This document shows, one piece after another, positions 28,307 through 36,337 of a DNA stretch of 64,000 bases. The stretch comes from Streptomyces sp. NRRL WC-3605. GTDB lineage: Bacteria; Actinomycetota; Actinomycetes; Streptomycetales; Streptomycetaceae. The stretch's first letter is position 1. Each line of letters opens with the position of its first letter. Under the pieces are notes generated by a model. The model worked only from the letters and a program-made list of their open reading frames with translations. It was not told the origin of the DNA and made no database searches. Made by a program: the position numbers and the translations under genes. The stretch covers positions 62,001 to 126,000 of the forward strand of contig NZ_LLZN01000063.1 in the NCBI RefSeq assembly GCF_001509795.1, read 5' to 3'.

Positions 28307-29635
28307 TCAGAGCCCCTTTGTAGCAGGCTCGAGAATTGCCACGCACTCCACGTGCGACGTCATCGGGAACAGGTCGAACGCCCGCAGCGTCCGCACCCGG
28401 TACCCCCCGTCCCGGAAGTACGCCAGGTCCCGGGCCAGGGCGGCCGGGTCGCAGGCCACATAGGCGATGCGGCGGGCGCCCAGGGACGCCAGGTGCTCGA
28501 CGGTCTTGCGGCCGGCGCCCGCGCGGGGCGGGTCCAGGACGATGAGGTCGACCTCGGTGATGCCGGTGCGCGGCAGGACCGCCTCGACCTTTCCCTGCTC
28601 GATGCGGACCCGGTCGAAGTCGGCCAGGTTGTGCCGGGCGTCCTCCACGGCGCGCTTGCCGGACTCGATGCCGAGGACCGCGCCCTTGTCGCCGAGGCGG
28701 TCGGCGAGGGCGCCCGCGAAGAGGCCCACACCGCAGTACAGGTCGAGGGCCATCTCGCCCTTGCGGGGCAACAGGCCCTGCATGACGGCCGTCACCAGGG
28801 TGTCCGCGGCCTTCGGGTGGACCTGCCAGAAGCCGCCGCTGCCGACGCGGTGGGTCCGGCCGTCGGCGCGCTCGCGGACGAAGGGGCGGCCGTGCACCCG
28901 GTGCGTGCCGCCGTCCTTATCGCCGACGCGCATCACCGAGACCGGGCGGTCGAGCTCGACGATCGGGAGGCGCGCTCCCGGCCGGGGCGTCAGGATGACC
29001 TGCCGGTCCTGGGAGCCGGTCGCCGCGATGGCCTCCACCGACGCCATGCCGGACCAGTCCCGCTTCTCGATGCCCAGCTCGCTGACGCCCTCGGCGGCGA
29101 TCATGCAGTGGTCGATCCGCTCCACCTCGTGCGAGCGGTGCCGGCGCAGTCCGGCGTGTCCCTCGGCGTCGACGGCGTACTGCACGCGGGTGCGCCACTG
29201 GGGCACCTGTCCGGCGGGCAGCTTGTCGCCCTCGGCCGGCATCACCGTGCCGTCCCAGCCGACGTCCTCCGGGGACAGCCCGGCGAGCCGCTGGAGCTGC
29301 TCGGCGACGACCTCGCCCTTGAGCCGGCGCTGGGCGCCGGGCTTGGCGTGCTGCCAGTCGCAGCCGCCGCAGCGGCCGGGGCCGGCGAACGGGCAGGGCG
29401 CCTCGACGCGGTCCTTGGACGCGGTGAGGATCTCCACGGCGTCCGCGCGCAGGAAGCGGTCGCCCTCCTCGCCCTCGGTCACCCGGGCCACGACGCGCTC
29501 GCCGGGCAGGGTGTGCCGGACGAACAGGACCTGGCCGGCGTCGGTGCGGGCGATGCAGTGCCCGCCGTGGGCGACGGGGCCGATCTCGACCTCGTACTCC
29601 TCCCCCACCAGCGACTTCTTCTCTTCTGCCTGCAT
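28307..29635 (-). CDS. TRAM-domain RNA (uracil-5-)-methyltransferase, RumA/TrmA family, 442 aa
   Basis: An N-terminal TRAM domain (about 12-75: YEVEIGPVAHGGHCIARTD) is followed by an iron-sulfur-type cluster of Cys (APCPFAGPGRCGGCDWQH, about 90-107) and the SAM-dependent methyltransferase domain. The latter has [19 protein letters not shown] (SAM motif I, about 321-339), VDLIVLDPPRAGAGR (about 384-398) and VACDPAALARDLAYF, with the nucleophilic Cys. The family methylates C5 of uracil in 23S rRNA or tRNA; which one cannot be told. ATG 29635 begins MQAEEKK. An alternative start 22 codons upstream lacks support. It follows the KimA-like permease gene on the same strand. Confidence 0.9.
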   Translation of the reverse strand: MQAEEKKSLVGEEYEVEIGPVAHGGHCIARTDAGQVLFVRHTLPGERVVARVTEGEEGDRFLRADAVEILTASKDRVEAPCPFAGPGRCGGCDWQHAKPGAQRRLKGEVVAEQLQRLAGLSPEDVGWDGTVMPAEGDKLPAGQVPQWRTRVQYAVDAEGHAGLRRHRSHEVERIDHCMIAAEGVSELGIEKRDWSGMASVEAIAATGSQDRQVILTPRPGARLPIVELDRPVSVMRVGDKDGGTHRVHGRPFVRERADGRTHRVGSGGFWQVHPKAADTLVTAVMQGLLPRKGEMALDLYCGVGLFAGALADRLGDKGAVLGIESGKRAVEDARHNLADFDRVRIEQGKVEAVLPRTGITEVDLIVLDPPRAGAGRKTVEHLASLGARRIAYVACDPAALARDLAYFRDGGYRVRTLRAFDLFPMTSHVECVAILEPATKGL

Positions 29636-29726
29636 GGTGGGGTGACTCCAGATCGAGTGGGGGTTACGGCCCGGGCGCGCGGCTCCCGGTGGGCCTGACA
29701 ACAGCCCACCAGTCTACGTGCGTCCG

Positions 29727-29783
29727 CGGGCTGCTCGTCCCGGCCCGGTCAGGTCCGGGTCCCGGGCTGCTCGTCCCGGCCCG
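29727..29783. repeat. Imperfect tandem duplication, about 36-bp unit
   Basis: A 21-base sequence starting CGGGCTGCTCGTCCCGGCCC occurs at 29727-29747 and again at 29763-29783, a 36-base offset. The following bases are also similar (GGTCCGGGTCC and TTCCGGGTCTC). It fills most of the gap between the permease stop and the methyltransferase frame. Confidence 0.75.
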
Positions 29784-31832
29784 TCACTTCCGGGTCTCGG
29801 GCTCCTTCGGCCGCTCGTGTGCAGGTCCGCGCCGCACCGACCCGGGGGCGTTCCACTCGCCGCGCCTGCGGGCGCGCAGCTTGGCCGCCTCGGAGGACTG
29901 GAGCTGGTAGGGCACCGACGTGACCATGATGCCGGGGGTGAACAGCAGCCGCCCCTTCAGACGCAGTGCGCTCTGGTTGTGCAGCAGGTGCTCGTACCAG
30001 TGGCCGACGACGTACTCGGGGATGATCACGGACACGGCGTCGCGCGGGGACTCCTTGCGCAGCCCCTTCACGTACTCGATGATCGGCCGCGTGATCTCGC
30101 GGTAGGGCGAGTCGAGGACCTTGAGCGGTACGTCGATGCCGCGCCGCTCCCACTCCTCGCGCAGCGACTTGGTCTCGGCCGGGTCGACGTTGACGCTGAG
30201 CGCCTCCAGGGTGTCCGAGCGCAGCAGCTTGGCGTAGGCCAGGGCGCGCAGCGCGGGACGGTGGATCTTGGAGACCAGGACGACCGAGTGCACCCGGGAC
30301 GGCCGAGCGCTGTCGTCGCTGGGCTCGTCGGGGGCGGCGAGCTCGGCGGAGACGCGGTCGTAGTGGCGGCGGATCGCGGTCATCGTGCCGAAGAAGATGA
30401 CCATGCCGAGCAGGGCCACCCAGGCCCCGTGGGTGAACTTGGTGACGAGGACGACGATGAGGACCAGGCCGGTGAAGAAGGCGCCGAAGGTGTTGATCGC
30501 GCGGGAGCGGACCATGTGGCGCCTCTTGGCCTGGTCCTTCTCCGTGGCGAGCAGCCGGTTCCAGTGCCGGACCATGCCGATCTGGCTGAGCGTGAACGAC
30601 ACGAACACGCCGACGATGTACAGCTGGATCAGCCGGGTGGAGTCGGCTCCGTAGACCCAGACGAGGAGGGCGGCGGCGCCGGCGAGGAGCACGATGCCGT
30701 TGGAGAAGGCGAGCCGGTCGCCGCGGGTGTGCAGCTGGCGCGGCAGGTAGCGGTCCTGGGCGAGGATCGAGCCGAGCACCGGGAAGCCGTTGTAGGCGGT
30801 GTTGGCGGCCAGGAACAGCACGAGGGCGGTGGCCGCGGCGAGCACCAGGAAGAAGAAGGTGCCCTTGCCGAAGACGGCCTCGGCGACCTGGGTGATGACC
30901 GGGTTCTGCACGTAGCCGGAGCCGACCGCGGCCCCGTCCTTGATCAGGTCGACGGCCGGGTTCTCGGCCATGCGGACCTTGGTGACCATGGCGAGCGCGA
31001 TGATGCCGCAGAACATGGTGACGGCGAGCAGGCCCATCATGGCGAGCGTGGTCGCGGCGTTCTTCGACTTCGGCTTGCGGAAGGCCGGGACGCCGTTGGA
31101 GATCGCCTCGACGCCGGTGAGCGCGGCGCAGCCGGAGGAGAAGGCGCGCAGCAGCAGGAAGACGAGCGCGAAGCCCGCGAGTCCCTGGTGCTCGGGTTTG
31201 ATCTCGAACGTCGAGGTGGGTGCCCGCATGGTGTCGCCGAGGACGATCCCGCGGAAGGCGCCCCACGCGATCATGATGAAGACGCCGGCGACGAACACGT
31301 ACGTCGGGATGGCGAAGAGCCCGCCGGACTCCTTGACGCCGCGCAGGTTCATCACGGTCAGCAGCAGGATCACGGCGACCGCGCACTCGACCTTGTGCTC
31401 GACGACGAACGGGATCGCCGAGCCGAGGTTCTCGATGCCGGAGGAGATGGACACGGCCACGGTCAGGACGTAGTCGACGAGCAGGGCGCTCGCGACCGTG
31501 AGCCCGGCCTTGGAGCCGAGGTTGGTGGTGGCCACCTCGTAGTCGCCGCCGCCGCTCGGGTAGGCGTGGACGTTCTGCCGGTAGGAGGCGACCACCGTGA
31601 ACATCAGCACGACGACCGCGACGGCGATCCAGGGACTGAAGTGGTAGGCCGACACCCCCGCGATGGAGAGGACGAGCAGCACCTCGCCCGGCGCGTACGC
31701 AACCGAGGACAGCGGGTCGGAAGCGAACACGGGCAGGGCGATGCGCTTCGGCAGGAGCGTTTCCGCCAGCCGGTCGCTGCGCAGGGCGCGCCCGATGAGG
31801 ATCCGCTTGGGCACGTCGGTCAGTTTGGACAC
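29784..31832 (-). CDS. KimA-like APC-family potassium permease, 682 aa
   Basis: Twelve membrane helices (about 35-470) of the APC fold: KRIALPVFASDPLSSVAYAP at the start of helix 1, YPSGGGDYEVATTNLGSKAG in helix 3, and AFSSGCAALTGVEAISNGVP in helix 6. A cytosolic domain follows (about 510-650: SVVLVSKIHRPALRALAYAK, VIIPEYVVGHWYEHLLHNQS). The architecture and length match KimA, the high-affinity K+ importer of Bacillus. The divergent pair of TrkA proteins next door supports a role in potassium. The GTG at 31832 starts MSKLTDVPKR as in homologues I remember; ATG 31853 is in frame. A TACGAT seven bases before the GTG could be the -10 of a leaderless transcript. Confidence 0.82.
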   Translation of the reverse strand: MSKLTDVPKRILIGRALRSDRLAETLLPKRIALPVFASDPLSSVAYAPGEVLLVLSIAGVSAYHFSPWIAVAVVVLMFTVVASYRQNVHAYPSGGGDYEVATTNLGSKAGLTVASALLVDYVLTVAVSISSGIENLGSAIPFVVEHKVECAVAVILLLTVMNLRGVKESGGLFAIPTYVFVAGVFIMIAWGAFRGIVLGDTMRAPTSTFEIKPEHQGLAGFALVFLLLRAFSSGCAALTGVEAISNGVPAFRKPKSKNAATTLAMMGLLAVTMFCGIIALAMVTKVRMAENPAVDLIKDGAAVGSGYVQNPVITQVAEAVFGKGTFFFLVLAAATALVLFLAANTAYNGFPVLGSILAQDRYLPRQLHTRGDRLAFSNGIVLLAGAAALLVWVYGADSTRLIQLYIVGVFVSFTLSQIGMVRHWNRLLATEKDQAKRRHMVRSRAINTFGAFFTGLVLIVVLVTKFTHGAWVALLGMVIFFGTMTAIRRHYDRVSAELAAPDEPSDDSARPSRVHSVVLVSKIHRPALRALAYAKLLRSDTLEALSVNVDPAETKSLREEWERRGIDVPLKVLDSPYREITRPIIEYVKGLRKESPRDAVSVIIPEYVVGHWYEHLLHNQSALRLKGRLLFTPGIMVTSVPYQLQSSEAAKLRARRRGEWNAPGSVRRGPAHERPKEPETRK

Positions 31833-32159
31833 AACAGAGAATCGTATGCCCATGGCCGGGGGCGGAGCACATCCGGGGGATCGCCGTGCGCGGCGCACCG
31901 CCGTCACCTGCGTCCGCGCCGTGGTCCGGGGGGCGGAATCCGGACGTTACCTTGGAGCGTGGGTGCGGGCGGGACCCCGGCACGGGGGCCGCTGAGCCCA
32001 CGATGCGAACCGCGGGGGATCATCGGCGGGAAAGCCCGGCATGATGTTGCCCAGCGGTCTGCGACCGGACCGCGCCTGTTGCCCGGCGATTCGAGAGAAG
32101 AGATATGAGCGCCACGTTCACGCAAGTCGGACGCCTATCGAGGAGTGCGGGGTAGGACC
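31833..32159. other. Divergent promoter region of the KimA-like and trkA genes
   Basis: About 330 bases that must contain both promoters. I looked for a ydaO-type cyclic-di-AMP riboswitch because of the KimA link and did not find its conserved segments. A purine-rich GAGAGAAGAGATATGAG lies at about 32092-32108, with TATGAG a possible -10. No further gene is recognised. Confidence 0.4.
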
Positions 32160-32831
32160 GTGCACATCGTCATCATGGGGTGCGGCAGGGTGGGCTCCGC
32201 TCTGGCCCAGACCCTGGAGCAGCAAGGGCACACGGTCGCAGTGATCGACCAGGACCCCACCGCGTTCCGCCGGCTGGGCCCTGGCTTCGGAGGGCGCCGG
32301 GTCACCGGCGTCGGCTTCGACCAGGACACGCTGCGCGAGGCGGGCATCGAGGAGGCGGGCGCCTTCGCGGCCGTCTCCAGCGGGGACAACTCCAACATCA
32401 TCGCAGCGCGCGTGGCCCGCGAGATGTTCGGCGTGGAGAACGTCGCGGCCCGGATCTACGATCCGCGGCGCGCCGAGGTCTACCAGCGCCTCGGCATCCC
32501 GACCGTGGCGACGGTCCGCTGGACCGCCGACCAGATGCTGCGGCGGCTGCTGCCCTCGGGGGCCGAGCCGCTGTGGCGCGACCCCACCGGCGGCGTGCAG
32601 CTCGCCGAGGTGCACACCTCCCCGGAGTGGGTGGGCCACAAGATCAGCCGGCTCCAGGAGGAGACGGGCGTGCGGGTGGCGTTCCTGACCCGCCTCGGTG
32701 AGGCGATCCTGCCCACCTCGCAGACGGTGCTGCAGGACGGCGACCTGGTGCACGTGATGATGCGCGCCGACGAGGTCGACAAGGTCGAGGCGGCGTTCGC
32801 CAAGGGTCCCGATGAGGAGGGCGGTCACTGA
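32160..32831 (+). CDS. trkA: TrkA-type K+ uptake regulator (RCK_N + RCK_C), 223 aa
   Basis: The N-terminal RCK domain is a Rossmann fold with the NAD-binding GCGRVGSALAQTLEQQGHTV (residues about 7-26) and Asp at the end of strand 2 (VIDQD). The RCK_C domain occupies about 140-215 (EWVGHKISRLQEETGVRVAF, ILPTSQTVLQDGDLVHVMM). TrkA proteins gate K+ channels or symporters in response to NAD(H), ATP or cyclic-di-AMP. This is the CeoB-like member of a tandem pair. The GTG at 32160 follows a GGGGTAGGA stretch; GTG 32145 is in frame. Its TGA overlaps the next ATG by one base, so the two are translationally coupled. Confidence 0.88.
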   Translation: MHIVIMGCGRVGSALAQTLEQQGHTVAVIDQDPTAFRRLGPGFGGRRVTGVGFDQDTLREAGIEEAGAFAAVSSGDNSNIIAARVAREMFGVENVAARIYDPRRAEVYQRLGIPTVATVRWTADQMLRRLLPSGAEPLWRDPTGGVQLAEVHTSPEWVGHKISRLQEETGVRVAFLTRLGEAILPTSQTVLQDGDLVHVMMRADEVDKVEAAFAKGPDEEGGH

Positions 32832-33508
32832 TGAGGGTCGCCATTGCCGGTGCCGGTGCGGTGGGCCGTTCCATCGCGGGCGAACTGCTGGAGAACGGGC
32901 ACGAGGTCCTTCTGATCGACAAGGCGCCGACCGCCATCTCGGTGGAGCGCGTCCCGCAGGCGGAGTGGCTGCTGGCCGACGCCTGCGAGATCACGTCGCT
33001 GGACGAGGCGGCGCTGCAGCGCTGCAACGTGGTGATCGCCGCGACGGGCGACGACAAGGTCAACCTGGTCGTCTCCCTGCTGGCGAAGACGGAGTACGGC
33101 GTCCCGCGGGTCGTCGCCCGGGTGAACAACCCGAAGAACGAGTGGCTGTTCAACGAGGCCTGGGGCGTGGACGTGGCGGTCTCCACCCCGCGTCTGATGT
33201 CGGCCCTGGTCGAGGAGGCGGTGAGCGTCGGCGACCTGGTGCGTCTGCTGCGCTTCAGCCACGGCGACGCCAACCTCGTGGAGCTGACCCTGCCGGAGGA
33301 GTCGGCCCTGGCCGGCACACAGGTCGGGGACGTGGAGTGGCCCCAGGACACGTCCCTGGTCACGATCATCCGCGGCACCCGGGTGCTGACCCCGTCCCGG
33401 GAGGACTCCCTGGAGGCGGGCGACGAGCTCCTCTTCGTGGCCGCGCAGGCCCGTGAGGAGCAGCTGGAGGACCTGCTGTCGGTCCGCCGTGAGGACGCGG
33501 CCGGCTGA
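32831..33508 (+). CDS. trkA: TrkA-type K+ uptake regulator, second of pair, 225 aa
   Basis: The same architecture as its upstream neighbour: VAIAGAGAVGRSIAGELLEN (NAD-binding, residues 3-22), IDKAP after strand 2, a central SVERVPQAEWLLADACEITS, and an RCK_C domain (about 140-215) with SLVTIIRGTRVLTPSREDSL. It is the CeoC-like member. Two TrkA proteins encoded together are typical of actinobacteria and probably form a hetero-octameric ring. The transport partner is likely the divergent KimA-like permease, which is inference from position. A strong terminator follows 22 bases after the stop. Confidence 0.88.
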   Translation: MRVAIAGAGAVGRSIAGELLENGHEVLLIDKAPTAISVERVPQAEWLLADACEITSLDEAALQRCNVVIAATGDDKVNLVVSLLAKTEYGVPRVVARVNNPKNEWLFNEAWGVDVAVSTPRLMSALVEEAVSVGDLVRLLRFSHGDANLVELTLPEESALAGTQVGDVEWPQDTSLVTIIRGTRVLTPSREDSLEAGDELLFVAAQAREEQLEDLLSVRREDAAG

Positions 33509-33530
33509 CGACCGGCCTCCCCTACGACGG

Positions 33531-33564
33531 CGGAGGGCGCCCCGCACACGCGGGGCGCCCTCCG
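33531..33564. terminator. Bidirectional hairpin terminator
   Basis: A 15-bp perfect stem: CGGAGGGCGCCCCGC (33531-33545) with GCGGGGCGCCCTCCG (33550-33564) around an ACAC loop. It sits between the convergent trkA and DUF3159 genes and ends in TTCGT. Confidence 0.9.
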
Positions 33565-33585
33565 TTCGTCTCGGTACCCGGGGTC

Positions 33586-34362
33586 TCAGACCTCGCGGCG
33601 GTGCCGTCCGCCGGTCATCTCGCCGGGCTCGCCGGCCTCGGCGGCCGTCGCGGCCCGGCGCTCCTCCTCGGCCTTCTCGGCCGCCTCCATCTCCGCGAAG
33701 ACGTCGATCGGCGCCGGGGCCTTCGCCAGGAACACCCAGGTCAGCCAGACGGCCAGCAGGAACGGCGGGATCTTCAGGGCGACCAGCACCCAGCCCAGCT
33801 GGGTGGTGTCGGCCCACCAGTACAGCGGGAAGAGGATCGCGCACTTGGCGAGCAGGATCAGGCCCCAGGCGTAACTGGCCTTGGCGTACGCCTTCTTACG
33901 GCCGGGGTTGCGGGTACGCCAGGAGAGGTTCTCCTTGAACACCGGTCCGAGGATCAGCCCGATCAGGGGGACACCGCACAGCGTCGTGATGATGTACGCG
34001 AGGGCGAGGCCCAGCGTGTAGAGCATGCCGGGCAGGTAGAAGTCCTTGGCGTTGCCGGTCATCATCGCGAAGACGACACCGAAGGCCACGCCGAAGACGC
34101 CGCTGAAGGCGTGCTTGACCGTGTCCCGCTTCACCAGGCGCACCACGACGAGCACGACGGACACGGCGAGGGCCGCGAGGGCCGACATGTGCAGGTTCTT
34201 GTCGATCGTGTAGATCGTGACGAAGAGCAGGCCCGGCAGGACCGTCTCGATCATGCCGCGCATGCCGCCGAAGGCCTCGAACAGCGCGGCCTCCGTCACC
34301 GCGCGGGAGTCGTGCCCGGCGTCTGCGGTGGTGTCTTCGGTCGGCTTGTCGAGCGACGTCAC
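33586..34362 (-). CDS. DUF3159 integral membrane protein, 258 aa
   Basis: Residues about 25-215 hold six or so membrane helices: MIETVLPGLLFVTIYTI, LAALAVSVVLVVVRLV, FSGVFGVAFGVVFAMM, GMLYTLGLALAYIITTLCGV, and a final pair around ILLAKCAILFPLYWWA and PPFLLAVWLTWVFL. The conserved ALFEAFGGMRGMIETVLPGL at the start is the DUF3159 signature in actinobacteria. The function is unknown; the fold suggests a transporter-like or intracellular septation (YciB-like) protein. The C-terminal tail is charged and Ala/Glu-rich. It is followed upstream, three bases away, by an OB-fold protein gene on the same strand, so the two are an operon. Confidence 0.85.
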   Translation of the reverse strand: MTSLDKPTEDTTADAGHDSRAVTEAALFEAFGGMRGMIETVLPGLLFVTIYTIDKNLHMSALAALAVSVVLVVVRLVKRDTVKHAFSGVFGVAFGVVFAMMTGNAKDFYLPGMLYTLGLALAYIITTLCGVPLIGLILGPVFKENLSWRTRNPGRKKAYAKASYAWGLILLAKCAILFPLYWWADTTQLGWVLVALKIPPFLLAVWLTWVFLAKAPAPIDVFAEMEAAEKAEEERRAATAAEAGEPGEMTGGRHRREV

Positions 34363-34365
34363 CGG

Positions 34366-34764
34366 CTACTCCCGTCCGAGGGGTCTCAGTTCGTATTTCG
34401 GGTTGAACAGCACCCGGCGGCCCCGGCTCATGGCGATCCTGCCGGATGCGATCAGCCGGCGTCCGGGCTCTATCCCGACTATGGAGCGCCTGCCGAGCCA
34501 CACCACGTCCAGCGCGGCCGTGCCGTCGAACAGCTCGGCCTCCAGCGCCGGGACTCCGGCGCGCGGCCGCAGGGTGACCGTGCGCAAGGTACCAGTAACC
34601 GTCACGATCTGGCGGTCCCGGCAGTCACCGATCCTGGTGCATCCGGCGGTCTCGGCGTCCTCACGCAGCTCCTCGGACTCCAGGTCCTCCTGCGACGAGG
34701 AGAGCCGGTCGAGCATGCGCCGGAACCGGCCCACCGCCTTTTCCGATCGAGGAACAGCAGTCAT
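34366..34764 (-). CDS. OB-fold nucleic-acid-binding protein, 132 aa
   Basis: An OB-fold (tRNA_anti type) covers residues about 45-128: RDRQIVTVTGTLRTVTLRP, ALEAELFDGTAALDVVWLGR, GIEPGRRLIASGRIAMSRGR and VLFNPKYELRPL. The N-terminal 45 residues form a charged helix with an acidic SSSQEDLESEELREDAE stretch. Proteins of this size and order are common in Streptomyces next to DUF3159, always with this fold, and probably bind single-stranded nucleic acid; no function is established that I know. Its stop lies three bases before the DUF3159 start. ATG 34764 begins MTAVPRSEKAVGRFRRML. Confidence 0.85.
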   Translation of the reverse strand: MTAVPRSEKAVGRFRRMLDRLSSSQEDLESEELREDAETAGCTRIGDCRDRQIVTVTGTLRTVTLRPRAGVPALEAELFDGTAALDVVWLGRRSIVGIEPGRRLIASGRIAMSRGRRVLFNPKYELRPLGRE

Positions 34765-34955
34765 GTCTTGAAGCGTACCGGGCCCGGCTTCCCGAACCGA
34801 TAGCCCGCCCCCGGCCCGGTGACGATGCTCACGGGGCGTCGCCGTACCGCTGGAAGGGCCCGAGGACGCCCTCCAACGCCGCGTCGGGGACTCCCGGGCC
34901 GCGGTCGACCACTGCGCCCCGGCCTGGCCGGCGAGGGCGCTGGGGGCCGGGTGAA

Positions 34956-34998
34956 GCGGCGGCGGCGTCCTTGACGCGACGCCGACGCCACCGCCGCC
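34956..34998 (-). terminator. Probable terminator after the alginate-lyase-family gene
   Basis: GGCGGCGG (34958-34965) pairs with CCGCCGCC (34991-34998), and the inner CGTC/GACG extends the stem with a small bulge. It begins 16 bases after the lyase stop on the minus strand. Confidence 0.5.
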
Positions 34999-35013
34999 AC
35001 CCGTGGGGGGTGG

Positions 35014-36180
35014 TCAGGCCGGGTTGTCGCCGTGGGTGAGGGTCTCCCAGGCGACGAACAGGTTGTTGGTGCCGGAGGGCCGGTTGCGCTGGTTCAGCGC
35101 CTCGGTGTTGGTCATGGCGTGGCCGAGCCGGTTGGCCAGGGCGTTGTGCCCGACCTCGGTGACGGGGCCGAGGCCGAGGTGCAGCGATCCGCCGCACAGC
35201 GAGCCGGGCACGGCGGCGCCGAGTTCGTACTTGGCCTGGAAGCCGAGCGCGTGCCGCAGCCGCTCGCCGACGTCGGTGCCGTAGAGGTCCTGGCCCTGGA
35301 TGCGGCTGGTCTCGGCGACGTGGGAGATCGCGGAGATGCCGTATCCGGTGTGGGTGAGGTCGCGACAGGTCTCCTGGGTGAGGCCGGTGACGAACGTGCC
35401 CTGTCCCTGCCAGTAATCGACGATCTTGTCGCGGGTGTTCAGGTTCTGGCTGGGCACCGTCTTCGGCAGGTCGCCGTCGGAGGCGAGGTAGACGTAGGCG
35501 GCGGTGCGGGTGCGGAACTTCGCCATGGCCTTGTCGTAGGACGCCTTGTCCTCCAGGAAGACGGAGATGCCGACGGCGGCCTCCATCATCGACAGCTCCC
35601 AGTTCCCGTTGGAGTTCGAGCCGTTGATGATCTCGGGCAGGTAGACGGTGCGCAGCATCGTGGCGAACCGGCCGGAGTTCGCCCATCCCCCGCCGTAGGT
35701 GTACTTGATGATCTCGGCGGCCTTGGGCCAGGAGGAGCCGGCCCAGCCGGTCTGGAGGGGCGCGTTGCTGTTGGTGTGGTCCCTGATCACGGCGGACCAG
35801 GCGTCCATGAGCTCGATGGCCTTGCGGGCGTGCCGTTCGTCGCGGGTGACGTACCAGGCGAGGGCCTGGGTGTAGGCGGCGATGGCGTCCTCGCGCTCGT
35901 CCGTGCAGCCGTTGTTGGGGTTCGAGTACGAGCCGCACTCGACGACGGCACGGGGCTTGGGGGCGCGGTTGAGGTCCGCGTACTTGCTCGCCATCATCCG
36001 GTCGTAGGCGCCCTTCCAGGGCTGGGCGCCGGCCTGGACCTGGGAGCGGGCGAAGTCCAACTGGGCCTGGGAGACGGTGACTCCGGGGTGGACGAAGGTC
36101 GTGGGGGCGGCGCCGGCGGGCCGGGTGAGGGCGGTGGCGAGCAGGGCGGCGGCGACGGCGAGGAGAGCGGTTCTGCGCAT
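35014..36180 (-). CDS. Secreted alginate-lyase-family polysaccharide lyase, 388 aa
   Basis: The first 24 residues are a signal peptide (RRTALLAVAAALLATAL, with AGA before APTTF). The mature part matches the Alginate_lyase fold: AGAQPWKGAYDRMMASKYAD, an Asn-rich DHTNSNAPLQTGWAGSSWPK, and the conserved GSNSNGNWELSMMEAAVGIS, with later Tyr- and His-rich motifs (TGYGISAISHVAETSRIQGQ). In this family an Asn, His and Tyr cleave uronate-containing polymers by beta-elimination. Alginate or glucuronan are possible substrates; sequence alone does not decide. The enzyme is exported and probably nutritional. It is monocistronic, with a terminator on each side. Confidence 0.85.
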   Translation of the reverse strand: MRRTALLAVAAALLATALTRPAGAAPTTFVHPGVTVSQAQLDFARSQVQAGAQPWKGAYDRMMASKYADLNRAPKPRAVVECGSYSNPNNGCTDEREDAIAAYTQALAWYVTRDERHARKAIELMDAWSAVIRDHTNSNAPLQTGWAGSSWPKAAEIIKYTYGGGWANSGRFATMLRTVYLPEIINGSNSNGNWELSMMEAAVGISVFLEDKASYDKAMAKFRTRTAAYVYLASDGDLPKTVPSQNLNTRDKIVDYWQGQGTFVTGLTQETCRDLTHTGYGISAISHVAETSRIQGQDLYGTDVGERLRHALGFQAKYELGAAVPGSLCGGSLHLGLGPVTEVGHNALANRLGHAMTNTEALNQRNRPSGTNNLFVAWETLTHGDNPA

Positions 36181-36294
36181 GCGTGGGGGGCCTTCCGTTC
36201 TCGTATGTGAACGCGAAGCGCCTTTATGAACAGGCGCGCTGAGCCGAGACGGTAGGTACAGACCAATAGGGCGTCAAGGGTTCACGCATGAGAA

Positions 36295-36322
36295 AGGGCC
36301 GCACCCCCGGGGGTACGGCCCT
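36295..36322 (-). terminator. Hairpin terminator of the thioesterase-dut-DUF3710 operon
   Basis: AGGGCCG (36295-36301) pairs with CGGCCCT (36316-36322), with an inner CCCCC/GGGGG helix separated by a CA/TA mismatch. It starts 16 bases after the DUF3710 stop on the minus strand and is followed by AAAG-type sequence. Confidence 0.8.
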
Positions 36323-36337
36323 CGACTGATCTCCGAC

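Noticed and set aside
28352..32108. Long plus-strand open frames (up to 796 codons) opposite the methyltransferase and KimA-like genes
   Set aside because: Their products are low-complexity His/Asp/Gly/Gln strings without domains, while the minus strand encodes complete recognised proteins. They are antisense shadows of high-GC coding DNA.
31833..32159. A ydaO-type cyclic-di-AMP riboswitch in the KimA/TrkA gap
   Set aside because: I could not find its conserved segments on either strand.
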